Source: a virus. From it: a stretch of DNA of 30,594 bases. A model generated the notes under the pieces. The model did not search any database and had not been told where the DNA came from. It was given only the letters and a program-made list of their open reading frames with translations. Made by a program: the position numbers and the translations under genes. This document shows, piece after piece, positions 1 through 7,849 of this stretch; position 1 is the first letter of the stretch, and the number at the start of each line of letters is the position of its first letter. The stretch lies in IMG/VR virus record IMGVR_UViG_3300045008_000167, positions 1 through 30,594 of that record; one strand, 5' to 3'.

Positions 1-1131
1 GATGACGATGAACGCAAGGCTCATCGCCGTGTCGCTGGCCACGCGGTTGTATTCCGTATAGTCCTCGAATGTGAGAGAAAACGACCCGGATACCTGCCCG
101 ATTTCGCCCGTGCGGATCGCCCGCACCTTGCCGTTGCCGGTAAAGGAGCGGATTATCTCCAGAACGCGGGGATTCGTGAGGTCGAACTTGTTGAGTTTGA
201 CGTTGGCCGTGTACGCCCCGCCTTGCGTCTGCAGATAGGCATATGCCTTGTGCGTCATGAACGGCGCAAGGGACGTAAAGGCAGGCGATGTTTTGGCCGT
301 CGTGGTTATCTCGTCCTGTCCCGTGAACTCGAGCGCGCAGGTGATGGGCTTGCCGGGCTCGGGAAGGTCGAGCTTCAGCGAGGAGCACGTCATGCCCAAG
401 GCCCAGCGCGAATTCGCCAGGTCGGGGCATGCCTCGATGGTAAATGATGACAGGTCACCATCGTTGTTGATGCAGGTGTGTGAATACACTGCCGATGGAG
501 GACTCATCGTCGAGAGCGCCGTGCCGCCGGTATCGGAATACGACAGGCCCGCCCCGATAACCGCGTCGAGATATTTCTGCGTATCCGCGCCGCCGCCCAC
601 CGCTGTGCGGAAAACGGCCGTGCCGGCGTAGGTGAAGCCGCTTGCGGGCGTGGGATTGGCGGCCCATGCTATGGTGAGGGTGCTATTCGGGGCTGCGGCG
701 GTGCCCTCGAATTCGGTGCTGAGCTCGCCCAGGAAATTGAGCCCCGAGGCGGTGTGCGCGAAGATGGGTGACACCTTGTATTTATACGCCCCGTCGGCAA
801 GCGTTCCGCCCGCGGCGGGCGTTGCGGTCGGCGTGCCCGCTATATTGGTATTTGCCGCGCTGGTCAGCGAGGTGAAGCCCGCCTTGAGCGGCCATCCGAG
901 ATTGACGCCATTGGCCTCGAAGGAGAAGCCGCCTGCGACGACAATATTCCCCGCCACTTCTATCTTGCGAAAAGGCGAGGATATGATGTCGCCGGGAACG
1001 TGGCGCTCAAGGGTGTACTTGATGCTCTCCTGCAGGATGTTGATGTAGGCGTCGGGATCAATCCTGGTCCCGAAGGTATCCTCAAGGCCGATGCCGAGGT
1101 GTCCGCGATATGCGAGTCCGGTGTTTCCCAT
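1..1131 (-). CDS. Tail tube (major tail) protein, 3' part cut by window edge
   Basis: The frame is open from an ATG at 1131 to the left edge, so at least 377 residues are present and the C-terminus is missing. The start has a GAGGAG site about 9 bases upstream and lies 2 bases after the previous stop. The N-terminus (MGNTGLAYRGHLGIGLEDTF) and later beta-rich stretches resemble siphovirus tail tube proteins, and the gene follows the tail-terminator-like gene, the usual tube position. Roughly residues 80-170 (AADGAY-type hairpin, then KYLDAVIGAGLSYSDTGG) look like an inserted immunoglobulin or fibronectin-III-like domain, as many major tail proteins carry on the outside of the tube. The family call rests on position and fold-like pattern, not on a diagnostic motif. 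Confidence 0.65.
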   Translation of the reverse strand, partial: MGNTGLAYRGHLGIGLEDTFGTRIDPDAYINILQESIKYTLERHVPGDIISSPFRKIEVAGNIVVAGGFSFEANGVNLGWPLKAGFTSLTSAANTNIAGTPTATPAAGGTLADGAYKYKVSPIFAHTASGLNFLGELSTEFEGTAAAPNSTLTIAWAANPTPASGFTYAGTAVFRTAVGGGADTQKYLDAVIGAGLSYSDTGGTALSTMSPPSAVYSHTCINNDGDLSSFTIEACPDLANSRWALGMTCSSLKLDLPEPGKPITCALEFTGQDEITTTAKTSPAFTSLAPFMTHKAYAYLQTQGGAYTANVKLNKFDLTNPRVLEIIRSFTGNGKVRAIRTGEIGQVSGSFSLTFEDYTEYNRVASDTAMSLAFIVI

Positions 1132-1133
1132 TG

Positions 1134-1460
1134 CTATTCACTCCTCTTCTTTTTGATATTCAAAGGCCTCGACTTCTGCGGGGCCTTGTCTTCCTGCGAT
1201 TCCGCCTCGATGGGCGATTCCGGCAGTGCTTCGGGAGGCTGCTCGGGAGGCTGCTCGTATCGCTTGAAGTGCTTGGGGCTGCTCTCCAGCAGCGCCTTCG
1301 CCTTGTCGGGCGCCAGCGTCACCGGTTCGCCCGGGCGAAATATGCCGAATCCGGGTACATCGACTGATTCAATGCCCTCGCCCCTCGGCACATAGACGAC
1401 TTGCTCCCCCTCGATGAGAGGCGGCGAAAACATCGAGTTTCTGTCCTTGATTTTATCCAT
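1134..1460 (-). CDS. Small hypothetical protein between tail terminator and tail tube genes
   Basis: A 108-residue protein that I do not recognise. The start ATG has AAAGGAG about 8 bases upstream. The N-terminal half is compact (VYVPRGEGIESVDVPGFG, then FRPGEPVTLAPDKAKALLES). The C-terminal half is a charged, proline- and glutamate-rich tail ending in a basic run, so probably disordered. Small proteins with a similar F-x-x-G-E-P plus loop-and-helix pattern often sit among head-tail completion genes, where they are usually unannotated. Its stop lies 2 bases before the tail tube start, so co-translation is likely. Confidence 0.6.
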   Translation of the reverse strand: MDKIKDRNSMFSPPLIEGEQVVYVPRGEGIESVDVPGFGIFRPGEPVTLAPDKAKALLESSPKHFKRYEQPPEQPPEALPESPIEAESQEDKAPQKSRPLNIKKKRSE

Positions 1461-1476
1461 CTGAAAATCTCCTTTC

Positions 1477-1989
1477 TCAGAATGCGTTCACGGTGGTTGC
1501 CTCGACCTCGACCTCGATTAGCACAAGGCTCGCCCGAGCCTCTTGATTTTCCCACATCACTTTGCCTCGCGAATCCATCGCAACACTGCGGGGGAATGCG
1601 TGATTTACGGCCAAATTTGCACTAGGGCCCGTAATGTATGAATAGAGCACGCTGCTTGGATTGTCGAGATTCACATTGTCGAGTATTTTCTCGCAGATAG
1701 TCTGCGCTCGCTCGAGGTCCGTCGTCTCGGCTACTTCGCCATCCACATGGCGTCGAATATACGACACCAGGAAATTGTATTTCGTGGTCAGGTTGCGCAG
1801 CGCATCGCCGAATTCCATTTTCCAGTCGCCGATTTCAACAATGATAGCATCGAGCCAGTCATTGATGTCGTCGGGCGTCGGATAACTTTCAAGAGATCCC
1901 TTTGCAACAACCTTCAGTTCGGAGGCGAATGACACGCCACCGAGAATGCGCACAAGCTCATCTGCAATAAGAGATGCATAGATTCTCAT
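1477..1989 (-). CDS. Putative tail terminator / tail completion protein
   Basis: A 170-residue protein placed between the HK97 gp10-like gene and the tail tube gene. That slot normally holds the tail terminator (gpU / SPP1 gp17-type), which caps the tail tube and joins it to the neck. The N-terminus MRIYASLIADELVRILGG resembles the first helix of such proteins, and the C-terminal half is beta-rich (ARASLVLIEVEVEATTV). The start ATG overlaps the stop of the upstream gene as ATGA, so translation is probably coupled. The assignment rests mainly on gene order. Confidence 0.5.
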   Translation of the reverse strand: MRIYASLIADELVRILGGVSFASELKVVAKGSLESYPTPDDINDWLDAIIVEIGDWKMEFGDALRNLTTKYNFLVSYIRRHVDGEVAETTDLERAQTICEKILDNVNLDNPSSVLYSYITGPSANLAVNHAFPRSVAMDSRGKVMWENQEARASLVLIEVEVEATTVNAF

Positions 1990-2474
1990 TGCAGTGCTTC
2001 ACCCACAGCTTTTGTAATGATTTCGATGCACTTGGGAAGGTTGGCCTTGTACGCTGGTATCAGAAAGGGATGCGCATCGCCCTCTACCCATATATACGGC
2101 CGGCGTTTCTTGAGGTCTTTCTCTGGAATCCCGAGTTTCCGCTTCATCCAGAGCCCCAAGGCGGTAAGCTCCTTGCGATCTCTGGTAACGATGGGCGCAT
2201 AGTGTGCCCTGGTCCCGAATTCCTGCCAGGGCGCGTACTTGAGTTTCGAGCCGACAACGGCTTCAAAACGCAGCCCGCCATACTCTCGTACCTCTGTCGT
2301 GAGGCTCCTGCGCAAGTCGCCCGAGACCCCGACATGCGCCTCCTTCTTCGCCTCTCGCTCCACGAGCGCTCCGGCCCGATAGAACGCCTTGGGCAGGGTG
2401 CGCTCGACAGTCCTCTCAATACGTTGAAACGCTTCTGCGACGGCGGCGCCATGAATCTCGAATCGCACATTCAT
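1986..2474 (-). CDS. HK97 gp10-like head-tail joining protein
   Basis: A 162-residue protein. The start chosen is ATG at 2474, which overlaps the upstream TGA as ATGA and begins MNVRFEIHG; a start 21 bases further upstream is also open but lacks that coupling. Features typical of the HK97 gp10 family are an N-terminal helix, the stretch ALVEREAKKEAHVGVSGDLR (small residues then a G-x-L-R turn) and the conserved APWQEFGT motif at about residues 82-89, followed by a HPFLIPAY motif near the C-terminus. This family acts at the head-tail interface or tail completion step of siphovirus assembly. Confidence 0.8.
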   Translation of the reverse strand: MNVRFEIHGAAVAEAFQRIERTVERTLPKAFYRAGALVEREAKKEAHVGVSGDLRRSLTTEVREYGGLRFEAVVGSKLKYAPWQEFGTRAHYAPIVTRDRKELTALGLWMKRKLGIPEKDLKKRRPYIWVEGDAHPFLIPAYKANLPKCIEIITKAVGEALQ

Positions 2475-2821
2475 CGCCGTTCTTCCAGAATGCACGTCTT
2501 ATAGCGCAATGTCGCTCGACCCGTATCCTCGATGAGTTCGCGTACATTGAACGCCTCGGCTGCCGCTATCCCCGAATATCCCGCAATAGCCGTGATGATA
2601 TACCCCTCCTCGAGGGTGACGTTATCAAAGGTGGCTGTGTACTTCGCCTTGGGCCAGCGTCCAAGGATGGTTTCTCGGTCTTGTGTGCGCAAGGGCTCGA
2701 TGCGGCACTTCACCAATATCGCTACCGTCGTCGGGGCCGTGTTCACCGGCTGCTTCGCGACCAATGCCTTGGGCTCTTTCTTGATCGTGCAGGTATGGAT
2801 AAGGATTCGATCTATCCCCAT
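2471..2821 (-). CDS. Head-tail stopper / head closure protein
   Basis: A 116-residue beta-rich protein (HTCTIKKEP, ILVKCRIEPL, YTATFDNVTLEEGYIITAIAGY). Size, position between connector and gp10-like genes and the beta-barrel pattern match the head closure family (SPP1 gp16 / phage head-tail adaptor), which plugs the connector after DNA packaging. The start ATG lies inside the end of the upstream gene (10-base overlap), with GGAG about 9 bases before it. Its own stop overlaps the next start as ATGA. Confidence 0.65.
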   Translation of the reverse strand: MGIDRILIHTCTIKKEPKALVAKQPVNTAPTTVAILVKCRIEPLRTQDRETILGRWPKAKYTATFDNVTLEEGYIITAIAGYSGIAAAEAFNVRELIEDTGRATLRYKTCILEERR

Positions 2822-3744
2822 ACAGCGAATCTCCGATATCGGTCGAGCACCGCCTTGATGTCCGCAGGAATGGCTCCCAGGTCGGTAGCCTTTTCATACT
2901 GCACCTGATAGCCGCCCGGCGTCTTCTCGCTGATGATGCCGCGGTTGGTTCGCTGCGTCATCTTCAGCCCCACGAGATGAATGGTCGCCTCCTCGAGGTC
3001 GTAAGGCAGCGTTCTAGTGACGGTCATCGTGATAGTGCCTGCGTGATTGTTCACCACGGTTGCGAGCGTTACAGTCGTCGAGGTGGGCGCTGCGCTGATG
3101 GTGCAGGATTCGGTTGCCGCAGGCGTTACGGGGGTCGGAGTTTCTCCGCTCCCCGTGCTCGTAATCGTCACGGTGTCGCCCTTCGCAAGGCAGGTCGTAT
3201 TCGCGACCGTGATGACCTTGCTGGTTCCCGCCGTAATCGGCCCCGTGACCACCCTCGAAACAAACCCGGGCAGTACATATCCTGCGAGAAGCGTGACATT
3301 GATGTTTTTCTCTTCACGCTGCGAATCGATGTCGTCGCCCACAAGGACGGGGCCTGCGTCTGCCAGCGTGCGGCCGCTGCGATTATAAAGCGTCGCCGTC
3401 CAGGTGCTTTCGCGATAGAGATAATTCTCGCCCTCACCCTCGCCCGAGAATATCTGATAGTCCTCGTCGTCTCCCGAAGTATAGGCCGAATCATCGACCG
3501 TCACCGTGGGATACGTGCTTTGCTCGAGGATGGGCCACTCGTCCATATAGAGGCGCTGGCGGTCGTAGCCCGCATATTTCTGCGCATGCACCTGTTTTGC
3601 GAACTTGCGCCCGCAGTAACGCTGGATGCTATCACTCACCGAATTGATGAGCATTTCAAGAAGGGCATCTTGCGCGCCCGCGGTGAGACTCAGCAGGGTT
3701 TCGCAATTGGTTATCGTGGTCAGGGCATTCGATGCGAGGGACAT
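2812..3744 (-). CDS. Head-tail connector (gp6-like) with inserted beta domain
   Basis: A 310-residue protein. The ATG at 3744 is preferred because AAGGAG precedes it by 6-7 bases. The N-terminal 60 residues (LLSLTAGAQDALLEMLINSV, then QRYCGRKF) match the helical start of gp6 / DUF3199-like adaptor proteins that form a ring under the portal. The C-terminus (EATIHLVGLKMTQRTNRGII, then IPADIKAVLDRYRR) completes the usual helical fold. Unlike ordinary members of about 100-200 residues, this one has an extra threonine- and valine-rich beta module at about residues 162-244 (TSKVITVANTTCLAKGDTVT). That insert looks like a surface-exposed decorating domain. Confidence 0.7.
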   Translation of the reverse strand: MSLASNALTTITNCETLLSLTAGAQDALLEMLINSVSDSIQRYCGRKFAKQVHAQKYAGYDRQRLYMDEWPILEQSTYPTVTVDDSAYTSGDDEDYQIFSGEGEGENYLYRESTWTATLYNRSGRTLADAGPVLVGDDIDSQREEKNINVTLLAGYVLPGFVSRVVTGPITAGTSKVITVANTTCLAKGDTVTITSTGSGETPTPVTPAATESCTISAAPTSTTVTLATVVNNHAGTITMTVTRTLPYDLEEATIHLVGLKMTQRTNRGIISEKTPGGYQVQYEKATDLGAIPADIKAVLDRYRRFAVWG

Positions 3745-3764
3745 TGATGACTCCTTGCATGGGC

Positions 3765-3826
3765 GCCGCATGCGGGATTCGAACCCGCACTCCCTTAAGG
3801 GGGCTCTACCATTGAGCTAATGCGGC
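3765..3826 (-). tRNA. Shortened tRNA-like element with reduced anticodon arm
   Basis: On the minus strand the acceptor stem GCCGCAT / ATGCGGC pairs perfectly over 7 bp, the D arm is GCTC-AATGGTA-GAGC and the T arm is GCGGG-TTCGAAT-CCCGC. All three are canonical. Between D and T arms there are only 14 bases (CCCCTTAAGGGAGT) rather than about 22, able to form just CCC-TTAA-GGG. The total is 62 bases instead of about 72. The 3' tail reads GCCCA, close to an encoded CCA. It lies between the fibre stop and the connector ribosome binding site, in the sense of transcription. It may be a decayed tRNA, or a retained tRNA mimic that RNase P or CCA-adding enzyme could recognise. A functional decoding tRNA is unlikely with this arm. 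Confidence 0.6.
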
Positions 3827-3864
3827 AAATATGGGCGGTACAAGGCCCCGCCCGAGGCGCTTTG

Positions 3865-5745
3865 TTATCGTGCCTGATTGAGATACAGATAGTCGATGTC
3901 CATTAGCTTCTGCTCTGCCGCTGCCTTGTTGTCGATATAGTACCAGGGCTTGAATGTCGCAAGCTGCTGTATGGTGCCGATATGGCCCGCTGCGACCTGC
4001 GTTCCATTGATGTACGCGGCAAAGGTCTCGTCAGCGTTGATTTTGATTTTGAAGGTGAACATTGTCCCTGCCGTGAGATCCACGCCGGTATCGGTCGTGA
4101 CCTCGCCACCGTTGTTGTTCTCGCTCACAAGGTAGATATTAGCGGGATCAACCGCCGTATCGAAGCGGAACATCAGGCAGTCATTTGCATCGACGTACCA
4201 TCCGACTTCGACTTTGCTGTTCGTGATATTGCTGACTGACAAGGCCGTTATCATCTCGGGCGCGTTGTTGGTATTGAAATTCGCGCTCGTATACGTGAGC
4301 GTCGAAGACCTCGATCCCGTAGCCGTTGTGTCGAGCTCCATCGTGCCATTCTCGTCGGTGATAATAGACTGCGTGCCCGCCGTACCACCGCCAGTGAAGT
4401 AATAGTTCATCGAGCTCGCCGCAAGGAGATTGGCCCCCTCGTCGAACTCGAAGACGCGATTGTATTTCGTGATGCGCATGGCGCCCGTCACGTTTACGTC
4501 GCCCGCCACATTCACATCCCCCGTGCTCGGGTTGAATGAAAGTTTCGTGCTCGCCACCTTGGCGGGCAGATTTCCCGTATTCGCCGTGACCCACAGAGGA
4601 TACATAGTCGCATTCGTTGTGGTATCGTCCGTGACGCCCACATTGGTTGAATTGGTGGCCGTGGTGGCGGTATCGGCATTTCCCGTGACATTACCGGTAA
4701 GCGGTCCTGCAAAGCCTGTTGCCGTCAATATACCCGAGGAAGGATTGAACGACAGTTTTGTACTGCTGACTTTTTGGGGCAGATTGCCTGTATTTTCCCT
4801 CACCCAAGTAGGATACATTGTGGCATTGGTCGTCGTGTCATCGGTAATGGCCGTATTTGTGGCATTTGTCGCCGTCGTTGCCGTATCGGCATTACCAGTG
4901 AGTGTCCCCGTGAGCGTTTGCGTCACGGTGAGGTTCCCGGGAACCGTTGCGGTGATGCCGGTTGCGCCGACGGTGATGGCCGAGGTATTGGCAGTGCCTA
5001 AGCCCAAGATGCCATTGGTTCCTGCTCCGTCCTTGGCGCCAGCATTCATTGTGATGTTCGCCCCATTCGCGTTCGTCGTGGTTGACGCGGCGGGGGCTAT
5101 GGTGCGATTGACCTCCTTGATGAACGCGATATCCGTGTCCACGACGCCCGCGACGCTTACGGTGTCGGTGGCGGCGTCGCCGAGATCCACATTTCCATTT
5201 GCCGTGAATGCCTCTGTGACGGTGAGAGCTCCGGCATTCGTCGTGGTGACGCCCGCACTACCGATGGTAATGGCGTTGGCTGTAGTAACGCCCAAGGACA
5301 GCGTACCCGCTGTGAGCCGGTCAAGGGAGGCGCCGACTGTGAGGGCGCCCGCACTCGACAAGCCCATGACCTGCGAGAAGCTCGGGGTAGTGCCTGCGGC
5401 GGCGTAATTCCACTTGAACGCGCCATTGGTAGCGTCCATTACAAGGGAAAGCGATTTCTTCCCCGTGACATTGCCTTGCCACGCGCTGCCATCGTAATAT
5501 GCGTTTTCGAGCATGTAAAGGTCTCCCGCGATGTTCTGCATGAACGCCGCCGGATTCGCGGCCACCGAGGGAAATACGCCAATAATGGCCGTGCCCGAGA
5601 GAGGGCCGGTCTGGTGCTCAAATGACTCGGTATCATAGCCCTTCTGTATCCAGACACCTGGACCATATGTATCGGCAAATACTGCGCCGAAAGTCAGAAG
5701 CATCATGAGCATGAAGTTCATGAGCATGAATTTCGCGAATTTCAT
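3865..5745 (-). CDS. Fibre-like virion protein with signal peptide and C-terminal lectin-like domain
   Basis: A 626-residue protein from ATG at 5745, with AAAGGAG upstream; longer upstream readings run through unrelated sequence. Residues 1-24 (MKFAKFM..LLTFGAVFA) look like a Sec signal peptide with an AVFA cleavage site, which is odd for a phage structural protein. The middle is low-complexity Thr/Ala/Asn beta repeats, including two copies of a module with TGNADTATTATN, DDTTTNATMYP and STKLSFNPS. Such repeats are typical of trimeric fibres. The last ~180 residues (TAGTMFTFKIKINADETF, AAYINGTQVAAGHIG) look like a concanavalin/LamG-type jelly roll. It sits between capsid and connector genes, so a head fibre or capsid-attached adhesin is likely; a tail fibre is possible. 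Confidence 0.65.
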   Translation of the reverse strand: MKFAKFMLMNFMLMMLLTFGAVFADTYGPGVWIQKGYDTESFEHQTGPLSGTAIIGVFPSVAANPAAFMQNIAGDLYMLENAYYDGSAWQGNVTGKKSLSLVMDATNGAFKWNYAAAGTTPSFSQVMGLSSAGALTVGASLDRLTAGTLSLGVTTANAITIGSAGVTTTNAGALTVTEAFTANGNVDLGDAATDTVSVAGVVDTDIAFIKEVNRTIAPAASTTTNANGANITMNAGAKDGAGTNGILGLGTANTSAITVGATGITATVPGNLTVTQTLTGTLTGNADTATTATNATNTAITDDTTTNATMYPTWVRENTGNLPQKVSSTKLSFNPSSGILTATGFAGPLTGNVTGNADTATTATNSTNVGVTDDTTTNATMYPLWVTANTGNLPAKVASTKLSFNPSTGDVNVAGDVNVTGAMRITKYNRVFEFDEGANLLAASSMNYYFTGGGTAGTQSIITDENGTMELDTTATGSRSSTLTYTSANFNTNNAPEMITALSVSNITNSKVEVGWYVDANDCLMFRFDTAVDPANIYLVSENNNGGEVTTDTGVDLTAGTMFTFKIKINADETFAAYINGTQVAAGHIGTIQQLATFKPWYYIDNKAAAEQKLMDIDYLYLNQAR

Positions 5746-5783
5746 TGCATTGTCAACTCCTTTCAAATTTGAGGAAAGATAGA

Positions 5784-5806
5784 AAGGGCGGGCTTTCACC
5801 GCCCCT
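5784..5806 (-). terminator. Hairpin upstream of the fibre gene
   Basis: On the minus strand AGGGGCGG pairs with CCGCCCTT across the loop TGAAAGC (one G-U pair), followed by the U-rich run TTTCTATCTTT. It lies in the gap between the 70-residue gene ending at 5811 and the fibre start at 5745. It could be a weak intrinsic terminator reducing fibre expression, or an mRNA end-stabilising stem. Confidence 0.5.
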
Positions 5807-5810
5807 GCTG

Positions 5811-6023
5811 TTACTTGCGCTTGCGTGCCCTCATCATCCGATCCTCTGGAGGCTCGGAGATCTGGCGATCTTCGTACTCCTCCTTGAAATGCTCGGCGAT
5901 TATGGGATTGAGCGGTCGAATGGCTCCTTCTTTCAGGAGTTGCTCGGCCCGCTCGCCCTCGTAGAATCCATCCTGTCCCACAAAGAAGGGATGCACATTT
6001 TTTAAGTGAGTATACATCGGCAT
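5811..6023 (-). CDS. Small hypothetical protein in the head gene cluster
   Basis: A 70-residue protein starting at ATG 6023 with GGAGGT 5 bases upstream. I do not recognise a family. The N-terminus MPMYTHLKNVHPFFVGQDGF is followed by acidic helices and a basic C-terminal tail (MRARKRK). It follows the decoration-like gene by 12 bases and precedes the fibre gene. Small head-region proteins of this size are common beside capsid genes, but no role can be inferred from sequence alone. Confidence 0.65.
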   Translation of the reverse strand: MPMYTHLKNVHPFFVGQDGFYEGERAEQLLKEGAIRPLNPIIAEHFKEEYEDRQISEPPEDRMMRARKRK

Positions 6024-6035
6024 GACGCACCTCCA

Positions 6036-6455
6036 TTATGCGACGGGCAGAGTATCAGAACCGCCGAGAATGATACCGACCGCTATGGGGAGCTTGGGAG
6101 AGGATCCGCCGGTCAGCGCAACCGTCGCATTGACTCTCACATATCTGTTATAGCCTGAAAGGTCTATATCGAGATATGCGCTGCCGCCGTTAGCGGTAAT
6201 CTGCGTGAGATCATGGGATGTCGACGGGTCGGCGAATCCCGATCCCTGCGCGGTCGAGTGCTCGATCTCTACATCGAAGGTGAAGGAGCTGGGAGAACCC
6301 GTCGCGGTTCCTGCCTTGGCGAAGACCACGCAGGAATTCTTGCCACGCCGATCAATGCCGGTCCCGTTGATCGTTTCGCTGCCAGCATTGGCAACGATCA
6401 TTCCGGCAGCGAGATTGGTAGCATCCAGATAGGCGCCGATGTCCTTGCTAAGCAT
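6036..6455 (-). CDS. Putative capsid decoration / head protein
   Basis: A 139-residue protein starting at ATG 6455 (MLSKDIGAYLDA), with CGGAGG about 9 bases upstream; the open frame extends further but through non-coding-looking sequence. It is beta-rich (SFTFDVEIEHSTAQGSG, YLDIDLSGYNRYVRVNATVA) and has the look of phage proteins encoded just after the major capsid gene, where decoration proteins are commonly found. The Y-N-R-Y-V-R-V-N pattern is common in such proteins of unknown function. A hairpin at 6502-6532 separates it from the capsid gene. Confidence 0.55.
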   Translation of the reverse strand: MLSKDIGAYLDATNLAAGMIVANAGSETINGTGIDRRGKNSCVVFAKAGTATGSPSSFTFDVEIEHSTAQGSGFADPSTSHDLTQITANGGSAYLDIDLSGYNRYVRVNATVALTGGSSPKLPIAVGIILGGSDTLPVA

Positions 6456-6501
6456 GTTCTTATGCCTCCGTTTCATTTTTTTTGAGATTGAAATTTGGAA
6501 T

Positions 6502-6532
6502 GCAAGCAGAGGCCGAATAAACCTCTGCTTGC
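6502..6532 (-). terminator. Strong stem-loop after the major capsid gene
   Basis: GCAAGCAGAGG and CCTCTGCTTGC form a perfect 11-bp stem with a 9-base loop, 13 bases after the capsid stop. On the minus strand it is followed by ATTCCAAATTTC rather than a clean U run. It is therefore better read as an mRNA 3'-end stabilising stem or leaky terminator. With the hairpin at 7854-7873 it brackets the capsid message. Confidence 0.6.
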
Positions 6533-6544
6533 GGTTGCGGAGTC

Positions 6545-7822
6545 TTAACTCCAGGTCACATCGTTCATATAGGCGACGCTCTCGGTGTGCCGGACAATGA
6601 AATCCACGTCCTGCAGCACGCGAATGAGGCTCACATTGTTCTGGAAGCAGGAATAGGTCGTGCCTCCGGAAACCCACGTTGCCACGTCGCTCAGATCGAT
6701 GCGGATTGATTCGCCCTCGGCGACAATCATATCCGTCATGTTCGCGAAGATGAGCTCGGAGGCCGTGCCCGGAGTAAGCGTGATGGGAAGGTTGGTCGAG
6801 AAGAATGCCCTATATCCTTCAAGGCGGCCGGTTCTCAACTCCTCGGCGAAGATCCTCACGCCAGTCGAAGAAACTTCCTTCATCAGAGCGGCCTCGGTGC
6901 GAGGAGGGCCGAAGAAGGCGCACTCATTCTTATCGATGCTCACGTTCGCATTCCCGAGGGCGGAGATGAGCGTCCACAGGTCGGCGATTTTTGTGGTGAA
7001 CGACGTGGGGGATGTCATGTTTCCTGCAACGGCGGCGGGCCAGTTAACCATGCCCTTGGGACTGTAAGCGGTTCCGGAACCCCGGAGGAATGCGGCGTCC
7101 TGCGCGGTGGCGATGCACTTTACGAAATCGTCGCGAATCATCTGCTCCGCCGAGACCGTTGCGCTCTTCGCGTTTAAGAGCTTGTTGGTCACGGGCGTCA
7201 AGGCCGCCACGGTCTTGAGCTCCGCGCGTACCTGGCCGATCGTCTGCTGCGATGTGGTAATCGACTGATCTTCCCCGATCCAGTATGCGGTAGCGCCGCC
7301 CGTGAGCTTGGTGAAATCCATGCTGTCGTCGATGGTCACGATTCTGGGACTCGCCGCGCGCACAACGGACTTCGCCCGCAGAAGCTCGATGATTTCTGCG
7401 CTCACAGCCTGGGGGAGAAGAAACCCTCCTGCTGCGCCAGTGCTGGTAGCGAGAGACTTGCAGAGCGCCTCATCCCGCTCGAAATTCTTGCGAGCGTAGT
7501 CGGCAGGGTGAATGCCCTGTTTCTTCTGAGCCACGGAAGCGATGGCCCGGAAGAGTCCGCCGCGGGCGAACTCTCTCTTCTGCTCGGCGGTCGGCGTGAT
7601 AATGAAATTGACCGATCCATCCCCCGGCATCGACTCCGACGTGAACCACTTGTTGAAGAATCCCTTGTCGCGGAAGTCCTTCTCCTGCGCTTCGAGGGCC
7701 GCCTTGACCTTGGCTTCGATCTGCGCATCCATCTCGGCTTTCGCCTCATCGAGTTTGCCCTTCATGAAGGCCGCATTCTCCTCGGCGATCTTTTTCCTTT
7801 CCTCGTCCGTTATCATATCCAT
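6545..7822 (-). CDS. HK97-fold major capsid protein with N-terminal scaffold-like region
   Basis: A 425-residue protein (ATG 7822; a second ATG at 7816 has better spacing from AAAGGAG and could be the true start). Residues about 1-60 are a charged coiled coil (EENAAFMKGKLDEAKAEMDA), matching the delta/scaffold domain of HK97 gp5 that is removed by the prohead protease. The core has the family signatures GGFLLPQAVSAEIIELLRAK and then SMDFTKLTGG, and further on NKLLNAKS, SGTAYSPKGMVNW and AFFSTNLP. Length and order agree with the Phage_capsid family. The protease gene immediately precedes it in transcription, with a terminator-like hairpin between them. Confidence 0.93.
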   Translation of the reverse strand: MDMITDEERKKIAEENAAFMKGKLDEAKAEMDAQIEAKVKAALEAQEKDFRDKGFFNKWFTSESMPGDGSVNFIITPTAEQKREFARGGLFRAIASVAQKKQGIHPADYARKNFERDEALCKSLATSTGAAGGFLLPQAVSAEIIELLRAKSVVRAASPRIVTIDDSMDFTKLTGGATAYWIGEDQSITTSQQTIGQVRAELKTVAALTPVTNKLLNAKSATVSAEQMIRDDFVKCIATAQDAAFLRGSGTAYSPKGMVNWPAAVAGNMTSPTSFTTKIADLWTLISALGNANVSIDKNECAFFGPPRTEAALMKEVSSTGVRIFAEELRTGRLEGYRAFFSTNLPITLTPGTASELIFANMTDMIVAEGESIRIDLSDVATWVSGGTTYSCFQNNVSLIRVLQDVDFIVRHTESVAYMNDVTWS

Positions 7823-7849
7823 TGCTCCTTTCGAGTTGTTTTGCGAACG

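Noticed and set aside
2977-3747. Plus-strand open frame of 256 codons opposite the connector gene
   Set aside because: Arginine-rich antisense translation of a clear minus-strand connector gene; no ribosome site or family resemblance.
3765-3826. Functional tRNA for a specific amino acid or a suppressor with anticodon TTA
   Set aside because: The anticodon arm is about 8 bases too short to form a 5-bp stem with 7-base loop, so no anticodon can be assigned.
4430-5407. Long plus-strand open frame of 325 codons opposite the fibre gene
   Set aside because: It is valine- and alanine-rich antisense of the repetitive Thr/Ala fibre sequence, has no ribosome site and no neighbours on that strand.
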